Part shown: positions 36,390 through 48,902 of the stretch, piece after piece
How the letters are laid out: each line of letters starts with the position of its first letter
Position numbering within the stretch: the first letter of the stretch is position 1
Assembly (NCBI GenBank): GCA_025084515.1
Contig: JAJAGP010001332.1
Coordinates: 62,001 to 126,000, forward strand
Length of the DNA: 64,000 bases
Source of the DNA: Ancistrus triradiatus
Taxonomy: Eukaryota > Chordata > Actinopteri > Siluriformes > Loricariidae
Reading direction: 5' to 3'
Notes under the pieces: model-generated
Databases searched by the model: none
What the model saw: only the letters and a program-made list of their open reading frames with translations
What the model was told of the DNA's origin: nothing
Made by a program: the position numbers and the translations under genes

Positions 36390-37062
36390 TGGGAGGAGAT
36401 CAGCGTGATGGACGAGCGCAACGCGCCCATGCGGACGTACCAGGTGTGCAGCGTGATGGAAGCCAACCAGAACAACTGGCTACGCACCGCGCTGATCCCG
36501 CGCGCCGGGGCCCGCCGCGTCTACCTCGAGCTCAAATTCACGCTACGCGACTGCAACAGCCTGCCTGGCGTGCCAGGAACCTGCAAGGAGACCTTTAACG
36601 TGTACTACCACGAATCGGATGGCGCCGTACCCCCGCCGCCACTCAGACACGCTCGTGAGAGCCAGTATGTCAAAATCGATACGATCGCGGCAGACGAGAG
36701 CTTTACGCAGAGCGACGTCGGCGAACGGGTCATGAAACTCAACACCGAGGTGCGCCACATCGGCGGGCTCAGCAAACGGGGCCTTTACTTGGCGTTCCAG
36801 GACCTGGGCGCCTGCATCGCCTTGGTATCGGTGCGGGTGTTCTATAAGAGATGCCCGCTGGCGGTGATGAATCTGGCTCGATTTCCAGACACGGTAACGG
36901 GAGGAGACCAGGCGCTTGTGGAGGTGCGAGGATCCTGCGTGGAGGACGCTGAGGAGCTGGAGGCACCACGCATGTTCTGTAGCGCAGACGGAGGTTGGCT
37001 CGTACCTATCGGGCGTTGTGTGTGCAGGCCCGGCTTTGAGGAGACCGACGGGCAATGCCAGC
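36390..37062 (+). CDS. epha4: EPHA4-like receptor, exon 3 (ephrin-binding domain)
   Basis: A 673-base open exon runs from the acceptor CCCATGCAG to the donor GTAAGT and encodes residues 57-280 plus one base (phase 1). It begins WEEISVMDERNAP, close to EphA4 WEEVSIMDEKNTP. The class hallmarks follow: TYQVC (C76), QNNWLRT (83-89), KFTLRDCNSLPG (C111), GTCKETFN (C121), VKIDTIAADESFTQ (150-163), KLNTEVR, YLAFQDLGACIALVSVRVFYKRCP (C198, C211) and VEVRGSCV. It ends with the first Cys-rich turn, WLVPIGRCVCRPGFEE. C111-C121 and C76-C198 fit the two known disulfides of the domain. The loop at 134-147 is four residues longer than in human EphA4. The exon is GC-rich against AT-rich introns. EphA class is near certain; EphA4 over other EphA members is likely; which teleost duplicate (4a, 4b or 4-like) cannot be told. 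Confidence 0.95.
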
Positions 37063-37098
37063 GTAAGTGTTACCTAAGTTTGTTTGCTTTAAGTTCTT

Positions 37099-37287
37099 AG
37101 GGACTGTGGTGGCCTGGCGTTTAAGGTACTGGACTATAAACCAGAAGGTCCAGGGTTCAAATCTCACCTCTGCCAAGCTGTCACTGTTGGGTCCTTGAGC
37201 AAGACCCTTAACCTATAACTGCTTGGATTGTAACAGTTGTAAGTCGCTCTGGACAAGGGCGTCTGCTAATTGCCTAGACGTAGATCT
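37099..37287 (+). repeat. tRNA-headed SINE, copy 6
   Basis: Sits 37 bases after the exon 3 donor. Head GGGACTGTGGTGGCCTGGCG, B box GGTTCAAATCTC, body and tail present. Confidence 0.93.
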
Positions 37288-37484
37288 TACCAAGTTTGTC
37301 TTACACAGAGGATTTGAATGAGTATTTTGTATGTTTTTTATGGCACCTGTAATGAAAAAAGCTTGGGATCATGCAGAGGAGAAAAAGCTAAGCTGTGTTT
37401 TTTAAGGATACCATCTCAACTGACTGTGTCTCCGGTGGTGGGATACCATATTAGTCTATGTTAGTCCATATTAGTGCCCACTGC

Positions 37485-37918
37485 TAGGTGAATGTGAGAC
37501 CACTAGTGAAAATGCTTCTGTTTTGCATTTTCTTGACTTTTCATTGCAAATCATATAAACGTCATAATTTGAGTAAAATGTGCAATCTTTGAAAAAAATA
37601 ATAACATACATTTCAGAATTTATTAGTATTTGGTGTGTTCCCCTTTTGATGTAATGACAGGTCGCACTCGAGCCAGCATTGGCTCCACAAGCCCTGAGAA
37701 TCTGGGTTATCCCAGCATAATTTACAATATTCCAAAGAGCATCTTGATGTTAATGCATGCTTGGCTTTGTCTGTCATTAAGTGCCCCCATAATGGAGCTT
37801 GTTGGGGTTTAGGTCAGGTGACTGTGCAGTAAGGTCCATGGTTTTGTTTGGTCTTTTACAATGTTGTCAGGCATGTTTTGGGTCATTATCTGGTGGTCTC
37901 AGACTTTTGGCTCCCACT
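37485..37918 (-). mobile_element. Tc1-like element remnant (GAGACCACTAGTGAAAATGC family)
   Basis: Left GTGAGACCACTAGTGAAAATG and right GGTGGTCTCAGACTTTTGGC are inverted. The middle (TTTGGTGTGTTCCCCTTTTG... AGTGCCCCCATAATGGAGCT) matches the minus-strand C-terminal part of a fish Tc1 transposase (frame of the 'GQYPEHTPPIK'-type end). Internally deleted. Confidence 0.65.
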
Positions 37919-39329
37919 ATATACATGTATAACATGACTATATAGATGTATACTGTATAGTAAGCATTTACTTGGGATGTAAATATTGTCCAGCTGCGAC
38001 TCTCCCTGTTTTCCACTTCCAGTTATAACTCCGCAGAGGAAATCTTACAGTAGTGGGTTAGGTTGTGTGCTTTTTTGTTGAAACAAGCACTCAAGTGCGT
38101 TTCCTCTTGCCATTATGGAGGAACGGCTGCTTACAAAATACAAAAGGTTTTGTAATTCTGTGTCTGGATCCATCAGCAGAAATGTATGTGTACGTGTACA
38201 GTGTGACGTGAGGTGTTTTTAGAGGCTCTGCATCGAACAAAGCACAATTGTGTCTTTCTAATTTCTGAGGATTGTCCACCTGCCTTGAGGAAATTCAACT
38301 AGTTTTGTATTTGTTCATTGGGATCTTTCAGCGGAAACCTACTGTGTTGAATGATACTTTATTCTTGTACAGGCTCTGTGATGAAAATAACATATGTTTG
38401 CTTCCTGTAGATCAGACCTAAATTGTCAAACTGAACTGTGCTGAGGAAATGTACCAGGTTTTGTTATTAGTTGCATATAAATAGGTTAATTTTTGCTATA
38501 TGCTTCTTAGTTGATCTTTTTATCATTCTGCATTTTCCCTTATCTCTCCAAATGAAAATTGTCTGGCTTGTTGGTTAGTCGGTGGAAACGTTTGGAATTG
38601 GAAATTCAGATTTATTACACTTATCAGCATTCTTGGTTTCCACCACACCACCCAGGGTCACATAGTGTTGTTGTACCCTGACCAACAGAGTAGTCTCATC
38701 TCCTTTCCTGATCTGCTAGGCCGACACATTTCACCCTTCCTCATATCTCAGTTTTTAAAATCGTTTACCTTCTGGGAACAGTGGTGAAAACGTGTTAGCA
38801 AGCTGCCTGTCTAGTCTCCAAGCATTACGTTTTTTTTTTTTTCAGTTCTGATAGATTACTGGTAGGGGTGGAAAGAGGTGTTATCTAAATTGTATTGAGA
38901 AATATGTGACATTCGAAAAACGTGATAGTGTTTAACAAACTGCATCCTTTGGGAAGGTTCGCATGCACAAATGAATGTAATGACGGAAAGATTTCTTCCA
39001 GAGATGCCCCAATCCCATTTCGTCAATTTTCAGTATGATGCCCTTTAAACCCAGCCCTCTGTATCCTCGGGGATGTGTTCCAGGAGACCTCGCTGATACC
39101 CCTGATGACAGATGCTCGCTTATTTAAAATGCCGTGGTATTTGTAGGGGTGTGTGAGTTGTATGGTCTACGATAACATCTTAATTGTTGTTTTAACAATG
39201 TGTGAGCAGACATTATCTAGTATGTCACTCACTTTGCAAAAAACGTCTTAAGAGTTCATATATTCACTGCGTCATGTAGCCAGGTAGGATAGAGTATTGC
39301 GATATATCGCAATATTTAGTTTTATGAGC
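37919..39329. other. Intron 3 DNA, nothing recognised
   Basis: AT-rich; T11 run near 38830. No exon found. Confidence 0.4.
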
Positions 39330-39540
39330 CAGTTCACTTCTTTTGGGCTTGTTTCCTTGGACTCTGTTGCTTGTTTCTCTTGTGGGATCTGGCAACCCTG
39401 GAATTAAATGCAGTGTGAAATTGCTACCTAATAATTTTTTTACTCTAATAATTTTTACTCCCCGGAATGCACTATGTACTAGGAGTAAATTAATGATAAT
39501 AATAAATAATTAATAAATAATAATAATAAGTTCTCTGAGT
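39330..39540. repeat. 'GGAATTAAATGCAG' interspersed repeat, copy 2
   Basis: GATCTGGCAACCCTGGAATT, AAATGCAG, GAAATTGCTACCTAATAATTT, then AATAATAAT short tandem. Same order at 42470-42610. Confidence 0.6.
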
Positions 39541-39689
39541 AAATCTAACCTAGAGGTTTCTCGTTTATCTAATTTACCATTTATTTTTTCGGTTTTATAT
39601 TTTGTGATATATACATTTATTTTCGTGTTCTTACTACATAGAAGATTTTTTTTGAAGGGAAAGTAAAAAAACCATTTTTTTAAATGGGG

Positions 39690-39714
39690 TGTTTTTTTTT
39701 TTTTTTTTTTTTTA
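39690..39714. repeat. Poly(T) run
   Basis: About 24 T bases. Confidence 0.9.
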
Positions 39715-39961
39715 AACTACATCTCCGGCTCCTGTAGATGTTCACAGGAAACAGGTGTCCGGACTCCAAACTTGTCCACTGAATTATCAAGATCTGTGAT
39801 GTATGAAAGACGACCTTTCCAGATGATTTGTAACACTAGAACTTGTATTTCAGCTGCTTTTATATTTCAGGTTGAACTAACGTTGAAAATTACGCAATAT
39901 ATTCCCCAATATGGTATCGTATCCCAAAAGTATCGTGATTTAGAATCGATCATGAAGTCCT

Positions 39962-39996
39962 GGGGGGGGGGGGGGGGGGGGCCCCCCCCCCCCCCC
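39962..39996. other. G20/C15 homopolymer palindrome (likely assembly artefact)
   Basis: Twenty G directly followed by fifteen C. It marks the start of the error-rich block and is more likely a read or assembly artefact than genomic sequence. Confidence 0.75.
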
Positions 39997-40639
39997 GCAC
40001 CAACCCCTAATTGGTCACCATTATAGGGATACCAAGTCTGTTTGGAAAATCATCTGGATATGGACTTAGTGGTTCAGGACCAAACATTTGGTCTTGTCCT
40101 GCTTGGTTAGGGTGAAATATGAAAGGTTGTACCTTTTGGTTTGCTTGCTTTTTTTTCCTATCTTATTTATTCCTATTTCTTTTCATTTTGCCATGCACCA
40201 GTATTACCTTAGAGAAATTCCTTGTTTTCTGAAATAAAAAAATAAACTGGCAATTAAAAAACCTGATTCTGATTCGTTAAAACCCTTATGTTCCAACCCG
40301 ATGGAGATTATATTAAGTTTTGCTTTTTTGCTCATTCTGAGTACAAAAAAAAATATGGGCGACCATTATTATTGTGACATTTTGTATCCGTGTTCAGCAA
40401 CATCTTTGAGCTCTTTTCTTCTTTAAAATATTGTCGGCTAAAAATTGTTTCCACAGATCTCTTGTGAAAGAATCATTGATGACTTCAGTTCCTATTCGAA
40501 TTAGGAAGTCATTGCCCACTCTACCCTCCGTCAGCTCTCCAGCGTTTGGGCGCCTACCCTTCCCGCTGGACCCTACAGGCGCCTTGGCGGAGGCTAGCAC
40601 ACTGAATCGTGCTACTTCTATTAGGGTCCGACAGAGGGA

Positions 40640-41090
40640 TCCGCCCACCACCCATCGACTCCCCCCCGCTTCCCCTCCCCCCTTCTCCCTTTTCCCCCAT
40701 CCGTTCTCCTCTTCCCCCCCCACCCTCTGTTATGCACCCCTCCTTCCTTCTGGTGGGTGATGTGGGAATAGAAATGTCGCTTTCGCCGGCACCTGGGAGG
40801 AAAGGGGGAACCTTTATCAAGGGCAAATAAGGAATAGTCCAGGCCTATCCCATTCACATCCCCAGACCCTTGTCCGTAGGAAATTGCCACCCTTATGCAT
40901 GGGAACTTTACTTCTATCCTACCCTCCCACCCCCCTCCGCCTCCCTCCAATGAGCTACCATCCTCACTTACCCCCCTCCCACAAAAAAAGCACCCTTTGT
41001 TCACTCATCCGCAGCAACCCTCACCAATAACCCTGCAAGGCCCGTTCAACCTCCCCCCACCTACCCCCCATCTACCCTCTCTACCAGCCA
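40640..41090. repeat. Pyrimidine-rich (C/T) low-complexity tract
   Basis: Long stretches such as CCCCTCCCCCCTTCTCCC and CCTCCCACCCCCCTCCGCC on the + strand. The long frames here on both strands are composition artefacts. Confidence 0.8.
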
Positions 41091-41410
41091 TTTGTCACCG
41101 ACGCGTGAAGAAGGTATCTCCTCTTTGTAGAAGTCGTTTCTTTCTTTGGACTTTATTTAGGATTAAAGTCTTTTAGTGTGCCCTTCTCCAGGGTTGTACA
41201 AGGCCCTGCTGGAAGCTATTTTGGCCAAACCGAGGATTGTTGTCTTTAGGATAAAGGGCTTTTTTAGTTAAACGTTTTTCAGTATTTCAAAGAGATTTCT
41301 TCTACCGTAGTTACAAAATTCCCATTTTTGTGCTCCATAGATGTGATTTTTTAAAAAATGTATACTCGTTTTGGAGAACAGTGTCAATTTTATTATCCAA
41401 GTGGGTTAAA

Positions 41411-41630
41411 GGGGATTGTGGACCTGTGGAAGCCCTAGCGGTTAAGGTTACTGGACTTGGACCAAAGGTCCAGGTGGATTCAAAATCCCAAACCTTCGCT
41501 GGGTCCCACTTTGGGCCCTTTGAGGCAAGGCCCTTAAAACCCACAATTGCTTGATGTAAGATTGTATTCAATTGTTAAGTCGCTCTGGATTAAGGACATT
41601 TCTGCTAAATTGCTGTAAAATGTATATGTG
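41411..41630 (+). repeat. tRNA-headed SINE, copy 7 (many indels)
   Basis: All SINE landmarks in order, with extra bases (GGTTACTGG, TCAAAATCCC, CTTAAAACCC, GGATTAAGG). Confidence 0.85.
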
Positions 41631-41940
41631 TTTTGTTACTGGTATTAAAATTGGGTTAGTCTCATTCATACCAAAGTAGGTTGAGGTGTTTGTTTTCATG
41701 GAGTATTGTTTGCATTGTCAGTAGGGGGGTGGGCATCTTTTTAACTTTAAAATACCTTGTATCAATACCAAACAGCAAACCAAAACATTTTTTTTTTTAA
41801 GGTCTAGGGGAATTCGATTAACGAAAATGGATTAAAAGAGAAGCTGGGGATTTTTAGGTGGATTTTAATGGACCTAGGAAGCAGCTTGTTTGCCAGGTCC
41901 CTAAGTGATTTTTTGAGGGCTTATTTTCTGTACAGTCGCT

Positions 41941-42191
41941 TACATTTACCATTTACATTTAACAAGCATTATTTAGCAGGACGCCATGAATCCAAGAAGC
42001 GGGGACTTAAACATGATTTTACAGTCTTACAATCCAAGCCCAATTGTGGGTGTTAAGGGTCTTGGGCTCAAAGGACCCAAAAAACAGTGGCAAACCTTGG
42101 GGCAGAAGGGCGGGGGAAATGAATTGAACCCTGGACCTTTCTGGTCCAGAGGTCCAGTTTACCTTAAAACCGGGCTAGGCTACCACAGGCT
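41941..42191 (-). repeat. tRNA-headed SINE, copy 8 (many indels)
   Basis: Tail TTTACCATTTACATTTAAC to head GGCTAGGCTACCACAGGC, with inserted bases throughout. Confidence 0.82.
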
Positions 42192-42404
42192 TTACAAAAA
42201 TATGATACTTGCGGGGTTGCGGGGTTTTTGGACGCTTGTTTGCTCCTTGATTCCTGTCTCTCGTCTTCTTCTTTCTCTCTCTATCTAATATTCCTGCAAA
42301 TTAGTTTGCTCAAAGTTGTGAGGAAAATATAAACTATTATTTTTTTAACTGATCAAGCGATCACTTTCTAACATTGTAGTTGGTCACAAGGTTGGGAAAT
42401 TTTT

Positions 42405-42790
42405 TCCTTTTCTTTTTTGAGCCAGAGTCACAAGAATTGGGTTTGTTTCCATAGACGTTGTTGCTGGTTTTGCTGGAAGGATCTGGCAACCCTGGAATTA
42501 AATGCAGAACCCGTGAAACTGCTACCTAACAATTTTTGAGATTCTGAAATGCAGTATTTACTTGAGTAAATAAATAAATAAATAAATAATTAATTAATAA
42601 TAATAATAATACGTTTGAAGATTATATCACATCCTTGTGTGAGATTACTGGCTGGTTGCAAAATAGAAATCAGATTATTATCTGAGTAATGGAAAGCCGG
42701 ATGGTTGCCCTTATCTGATTACCCAAGTGTATGTAAACTCATTTATCGGATAACTGACAAAGGATTTATTGCAGCTATTGGATTATTAAA
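42405..42790. repeat. 'GGAATTAAATGCAG...TATCTGATTAC' interspersed repeat, copy 3
   Basis: Longest copy: GATCTGGCAACCCTGGAATT..., AGATTCTGAAATGCAGTA, (AAAT)n at 42565-42600, TTATCTGATTACCCAAGTG, ATTAAATGCATGTAAACGTC. Confidence 0.6.
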
Positions 42791-45700
42791 TGCATGTAAA
42801 CGTCATACTAGCAAGCTTTCTCTTGCAAAACTAAGAAAGCCAAATTTGTTCATTCACATACTGCTGACGTGCGATTGCTAAAAGCACTCATGCCTGTGTT
42901 TGGTCTCCAGCAGCAGAGACAGAGCAGTGCTCTTCTTCCAGCAGTGTAAATCTTGGTTTTCCTGACAGAGAATAATTCCATGTTTAGTTGTTTTATGGGA
43001 TACATGAAGCTGGTTTTGGCAGCCATTACCTTGAGGCATTTATTGTACCGGGAACTGTAGTGTTTTAGACCTCTGTGGCATGTTTAGGCTCTCTGTGCGG
43101 CAAGGAGGTAGGAAGTTTCAGCTGTAGCCTTTTCTTTAACGATCCTTTTACTGTTTTCTTCTTGTCTCGTTAAAAAAATCCTAATGATCATAATGCTGTA
43201 TTTCTCAACATTCAAAAATGAGCACCTTTGTTTTGCTTTTCAGAACACTGTAAGCCTAAGACTATTTGATCTGTGCTTTTTTAAAATGGTACAGCCCGTC
43301 TTAGTTAGTACAGAAAGCAGTAAGAGTGCTATGTGGAAATACTTCAACCTGGAAGTGCAAAAAGGACACGAACAAGCCGGCAGCACCAACCCATTGCTGC
43401 GATATGTCAACACGTCCGCCATATTGGTCCAGGCAAGACTGGCTTGTAAACAAATGAAAGTAAACGGAGGATCTGCGGTTTTCTGGTTAAGAAGCATAAT
43501 AACCTTCATTTCTCAACCGATTTTAATGGATTGTTTTTTGTATTCAAGGGGTTTTTTTTATGTATGTGGAGTACACAAAAACTTTTGACTCCAGTTACTT
43601 CGAATCTTGATAGGAGTGCGCATCAGCCTTAAGCAAGCTGTAGCGGTGGAAAATAATTCATTGTAATAAGAAATTTGAAAAACTCAGGTTTGTCAGGCAT
43701 GGATTTGGATTATGGGATTAATACATGTGGAAATTTTTATGTTGTGGAAATGGCTTTTTCTTGAGAAAAATGTAACAAAATCAACAAATAGAAATCAAAC
43801 AGACACTGGCAGTAAGTCTGCTTTCTTTGTTTTTTATAACAGTAAAGGATACAGATACACTCAAAGGCAATGCACAGTATAGTACAGCAGTAAAGCTCAT
43901 TATATTATTAATATAATATGAGAATATAATTAATGAAATAATAGATTAAAAAATTAGTTAAAGGTTATAGTATATAATATATCATAATTATAGATAATAA
44001 TAATATAGATAATATTAAGATATTTTATTCTAAAAAAAAAAAAAAGAGGCTTTCATTAAGTGGAAATGAAAAAAAAGCACAGTATCTTGTCTTTGGTTAT
44101 CGAATTTCAATATCTTAGTCTTTCAATATCAAAAGTATCCGTATCGGAAGGTTGGGATTCTCAGGATCGTGACGGGGACACTAAAATGAGTGCTTTTTTT
44201 TTGGATTTCCTTTGGCCAAGTGTCAAACTATTGGGAGTCTGTTTAAATCTTTTAAAAGCCAGCTACTAAATCACTGTGTGTGATCTGAGGGCAAAAAGGA
44301 GGGAGCAGCTCTTCCAGTTGAGAGGGACCACCACGGCCCCCAGGGCCTTTAAAAACTAGAAAGAGGAATGGAGATGGACACCCACGTGGATTTTTGTAAA
44401 CCGTCAAGGGAAAGATAAGCAGCTTATGTTGGTATTCATGTGTAAATTCCACCATTGTATGATAAGATTTAAAAAGGCCACGATCTTGTGCTACTCTTGT
44501 CTCTTTCATCATGGCAAGGTGATAATGGATTCATAAAAAAGGGAGGGCCGTCTGCCGGGACCACCAGAGTTCAATTTCTGTTAATTACACTGTATTGTGC
44601 GTTCCGCCGCTCCGCGCCTGTCTGCTTCTCGACTCTTCGTTTTTTTCGCCTTGTTTCAGTGTCCCCATTGTGAGATGGGGCTCTGTGTTGGTGTTCTGAC
44701 TCATGGAGACACTATGTTTCTGAGTCGGCAGGCTCGTTTAAATATTAATTACTCTTCCTGGACTGCTGAAAATTCGTGGGAGTGTGTTAGGTGGGGGGGA
44801 AAAGGAAAAATGGAGGAAGAGGACGGGGGTGGTTTTAGTTAGCAACGGGGGGGAAGGGGACTTTGTGTTTTTGAAACTGGGATATGTTTGTATTGTGTGT
44901 GCCCGGCCGTCTGAGCGGACAGGGCAGGGAGGTGGTATTGTATTAATTATCACCTTAAATTTTGTTAGCGTGGCAGTTAACTCTGTGTTGGCGTGTGGAT
45001 GATGGAGCTCGTTTCCGCGATTGTGTTTGTTAATGGATTTGTTTAAAAGAATAGCGAACAGGCAGGTCTGACCTCAGGAGAATGACTAAAGAGGCGATAT
45101 GTGAGAGAGGAGAGGAGAGGAGGGATGGGAGAGGAAGGAGAGGAAATAGCTTCCCCAGGCACAGATAATTGGTCAAAAAAAACCTCTGGAATCCTCTGTC
45201 AGAAATGTGGAAAAAGGCTGCATCTACCGGCCTCCAACGGAAAGAAGGAAGCACCATTAAACCCAGGAACGGGCGAGGGAGCTTTACACACTGAATGCAA
45301 CTGAAAAGGATAATTTACAACATTGCAGGACGAGGAGGGGAAAAACCCTTTAATCCACGAGAGGAATTTTGCCCTAAGCCAGGCTGAGGGAGGGGGGGGA
45401 AAAAACGATTGTTGATTCTAGTTCAACATTGCCGTTAGGAGTGGGAGTGTTGCACATACATGAACAAATGAGTTCCGAAACGAAAAATATAATGATTGCC
45501 ACGGTGCTTGGCCGTGAATGATCCCACCCCCCCTTTCACTATTGGGGGGTTCTGGGAAATGTGTTAGATGCTAACTGGCTTGTCTCTCTCAGTGGATCTT
45601 GTGAACTCCTATATAATCATTCCAAGATAACATACATGATTAGGACTGGGCACTGGAAATTATATAACCGGTTTGATTGGAAGGTTTAGGGTTTTACGGA

Positions 45701-46902
45701 CAAAGCCTGACGCGCTCTTCATATTTAGCGGATGGATATCGTATTTCGCGGACAAAAATAACATCGTTTAAAAAACCGAGGCTTTGCAGAAATCCCTCCG
45801 GGAAATGGCATGGGAACAAGTTCGGAACCTTGAACCAGAGGGTACCTCCAGCAGAACGGACCCCAAATAGGTTTACCACATGTTGTCAGCTAAGAAACAG
45901 GGCAACCAGGGCTACTGTTTTCCTCCCACCCCTTACAAAACAACATTAGTTGGGAAACTTTGCATCGCTACAAGTAAAATGAATTTGTCTAAGGTGGCAG
46001 TTGACTCTCCATAGGTGAAAAACAACTGGCATGAGTTAGCAAAACTTTTAACCATTGAATTTTCATAACTGATGCCACCTTTCCAGGAAGATTAGATATA
46101 TTTTTGTCTTCGTTTAACAGAAGATCTTGAGCAGGGCTTGGGCAGGTCTTCGTGTTCTGTAAACCCTGTTTACTCGCTGGCCAGGTCACTCTGTCTCTTC
46201 CAGGCTCCTTCCGAGGTATTTGTAAAGGCTCTCTTTTTTAGAAAACGGCTTTGATCATCTCTTTATTGTCACCTGGGTTGGAAAGACCCTGTCACTGGGT
46301 CTGTGTTTCCACTGTAACGTCTCCCTCTTAGCATTCTCGATTATTTAATATAATGACCAGTGCTTTTTGTGGGAGAGGCCCTGCTTGAGTGTTTGGCCCA
46401 GGGGTTTTTAGGGACCCAGACTGGCATTATGGCTTGACCCGTGGGGCATCTTGTTTTGTAACGCAAGGCCCAGGCCCTTTTTTTCGCACTGGTTTCTTCA
46501 AGTGGATTTTCCATCAAAAACTGCCACTTTGGATTTTTGTGTGTCGGATGCAGAAAGGACTATTAATTAAGATAAAACGGAGTGCCTTTGAGTATGTGAA
46601 TTAGGGCCTGATAAGTGAATTTCAATTTATGAATCGATATTTGATGGGATCGCTTGTGTGATGATGGACTGGATGTCCTTTCAAAAAGACAAGGATACAC
46701 CTATACCCTGTGTGCTTCGGTGACCTGGGACAGAAAAGGAATGGGCTGGCCAATAGAATCTGTGAAACGATGTTATTGGTTCCTATGCACTTGCTATTGG
46801 AAGCAGTTAATGCCAATTGTAGCTTAAAAACCCAAAAATCATTTTCTTATTTATATGGACTATTGTTTTGTCACCAGTTGATGCTAACAACAGAATCCAA
46901 GA
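42791..46902. other. Intron 3 DNA in the error-rich block, no gene seen
   Basis: AT-rich run at 43900-44040; purine-rich GAGAGGAGAGGAG tract at about 45100-45145. No Eph exon recognised, but one could be obscured by errors. Confidence 0.35.
43290..43590 (+). pseudogene. Possible BED-finger transposase start, unrecognised
   Basis: A frame reads MVQPVLVSTESSKSAMWKYF, recalling the S-x-VWxxF start of BED zinc fingers in hAT transposases, but no C-x2-C or H-x-H follows clearly. Lies in the error-rich block, so the frame may be broken. Weak. Confidence 0.2.
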
Positions 46903-47451
46903 ACCTGGGCTGGATTCACAAAAAGCTTTCTAAAAGAAAAAAAACTGTTTAAGGTTATTTTAAGGTAAACACTAAGAAAGGTCTTTTTTTTTAAAAGCAG
47001 GTTTCTTGAAAAAAAAAAATTAAGAAGTTTTCACACTAACCTTAAGAAAATCTTAATTATTTCTTATGTAAGGCTATTTTACATTTCATGGAGGTACAAT
47101 TTGTAGGGCCACGAGACACATTTGGAATTTGGTTTTACCGTATTAATTTCCTTAATTTAGCTTTCTTAATCCTGCTCAGAGGCAGCAAAAATGGGAGCAA
47201 AAACGTCAAAAAACCAAGCTTTTCAAAAAAAATTTTAGCAAACAAGAAGAATAGATGGTGGGACGGTCCAAGAATAGCAAACAGGTGAAAAAATATGACC
47301 TTATTAAAACAAATTTAAGGTAAAATAATTTTTTTTGGAGAATACCACCTTTTCTTAGGAAAATTTGTTCTAAGGAAGAAAGGTTAAGAAAAAAACACAC
47401 CATTGAAGAAGATTTTTTCTTAAAAGACACGGGTTCATGGATTCAGTCCCG
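46903..47451. mobile_element. TTAAGAAA-rich TIR element
   Basis: Left CCTGGGCTGGATTCACAAAA and right GGGTTCATGGATTCAGTCCC are imperfect inverted repeats; the interior is rich in TTAAGAAA and CTTAAG. Relative at 14930-15215. Confidence 0.6.
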
Positions 47452-47499
47452 AATTAATTAAAACAAAATAATTTTATTAGAATGTTATTGACGTATGAT

Positions 47500-47990
47500 G
47501 CGCCCTCTGGCTGTTCAAATTGCAATTGCATTAGATGGCGTAAATTTCGAGGGAACGCATAATCCAAAACTCGACGATGCACATCGTCCAAATTTTTGCA
47601 ATTAGGTGTTTACATGGACGTAGGTGATAAATCGGATTTCAAAAATTGCAACCAGCAATAATCTCACAAGAAATATGTGATGTTGTTTAACAACTTTGAA
47701 ACTGTAATATTAAATAATTAAAAATTCTTCATTTTTAAAGTATATTATACTATGTTTTCAGAGGTTTCAACAAAAAGTTTTGATAACCATTTGCTGCGTT
47801 TTTATTTAGTTCCGGGCGTTGCCCAGGATCTTGTGACTGTATATAAATGCTATGAGAAATCCGATTAACTGGGTTTTAAAAATCCAGGCTCTCTGAATGG
47901 ATTTAACTTATTAGCAATAATCTGCTTATTTGGGGGACTGGATTATTAGTGCATGTAAACACACTAGTGTTGGATTACGTACCGGGGAGA
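47500..47990 (-). repeat. 'TGCATGTAAAC...ATCAGATTA' interspersed repeat, inverted copy
   Basis: GTGTTTACATGGACGTAGG, ATAATCTCACAAG and TTATTAGTGCATGTAAACAC match, inverted, the 42.6-42.8 kb copy. Confidence 0.45.
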
Positions 47991-48902
47991 ATGGACAAGT
48001 TAATCAGCAAAACATCGGCTGAAAGACACTATTGCGGGTTTTAACACAAAAAGGATTTGGGAAATTCCTCGTGTGGCAGCCCACCCCAACCCCTGGAAAA
48101 TCTGAGGGGTTGCAAGGGGTACTTTGTTTCTCTGTCCATGTAACTCCAAAAAGTGAAAAAAAGGGGGGGGGGTGATTTGGGTGATAAGGAGCAGGGCCTC
48201 GGAAATAAAAAAAAAGCTGATTTTTTGTATTGTTTTTGTAAAGCAAGGTGTTGTACTCTAGCCCCTTATGGCAAGTGTTACAGTATGCAAGGTGATCTTG
48301 TGATTTGTTGTTCTTGTGTAGCATTCTGTCTTTATGACAGAAGCTGCTAGAAGAAACAAATTGGGATTTCCATACACCTAGCTTTCTACGCGCTAAACGT
48401 AATTTCAAATGATTGGACACTTAGATTGTGAAAACCCCTGTCCACTCTTTTCTCTCTCTTTCTCTTTCCCTTACTGAAAAGCAGTAGTATTTTCACACTA
48501 AACCCCACCCAGCTGAGGTTACAACAGGGAGGACTGCAGGCAAGTTTGAACTAAGCCTAATGTGACTAATTCTCAACTTGTGAAGGAGCTGAGGCTGCAG
48601 AGTGGTAGTGTTGTTTTCTCTTTTCTAAAAAAAGTGGGTTCATGGGATCGTTCCCGCATCACAGGAAGCGGGGATAACATTCTTACTTTCATTCTCGTGA
48701 AACCAGAAAAGTGAGGCTAGGGAGTTACAGGTAAAAGTAACAGAAAATGCAATAAAAATGTGATTAGGATTGAACCCAGGGTAAGAGCAAGGGAACTGAG
48801 TAACGGGGAGCAATCTTAATTACACAAGTCAGCAATTCACAGCTTATAGTGGAAAGTGCTTGGTGGGATGCCAAAAAAGAATTATTGTTTAGATAAAAAA
48901 CA

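Noticed and set aside
36769..36969. Second minus-strand frame under exon 3
   Set aside because: Same cause, proline-rich by composition only.
36543..37055. 170-codon frame on the minus strand
   Set aside because: It is the antisense shadow of Eph exon 3; GC-rich coding sequence leaves the opposite strand open.
40394..41176. Several 90-127 codon frames on both strands
   Set aside because: Produced by C/T-rich low-complexity sequence in the error-rich block.
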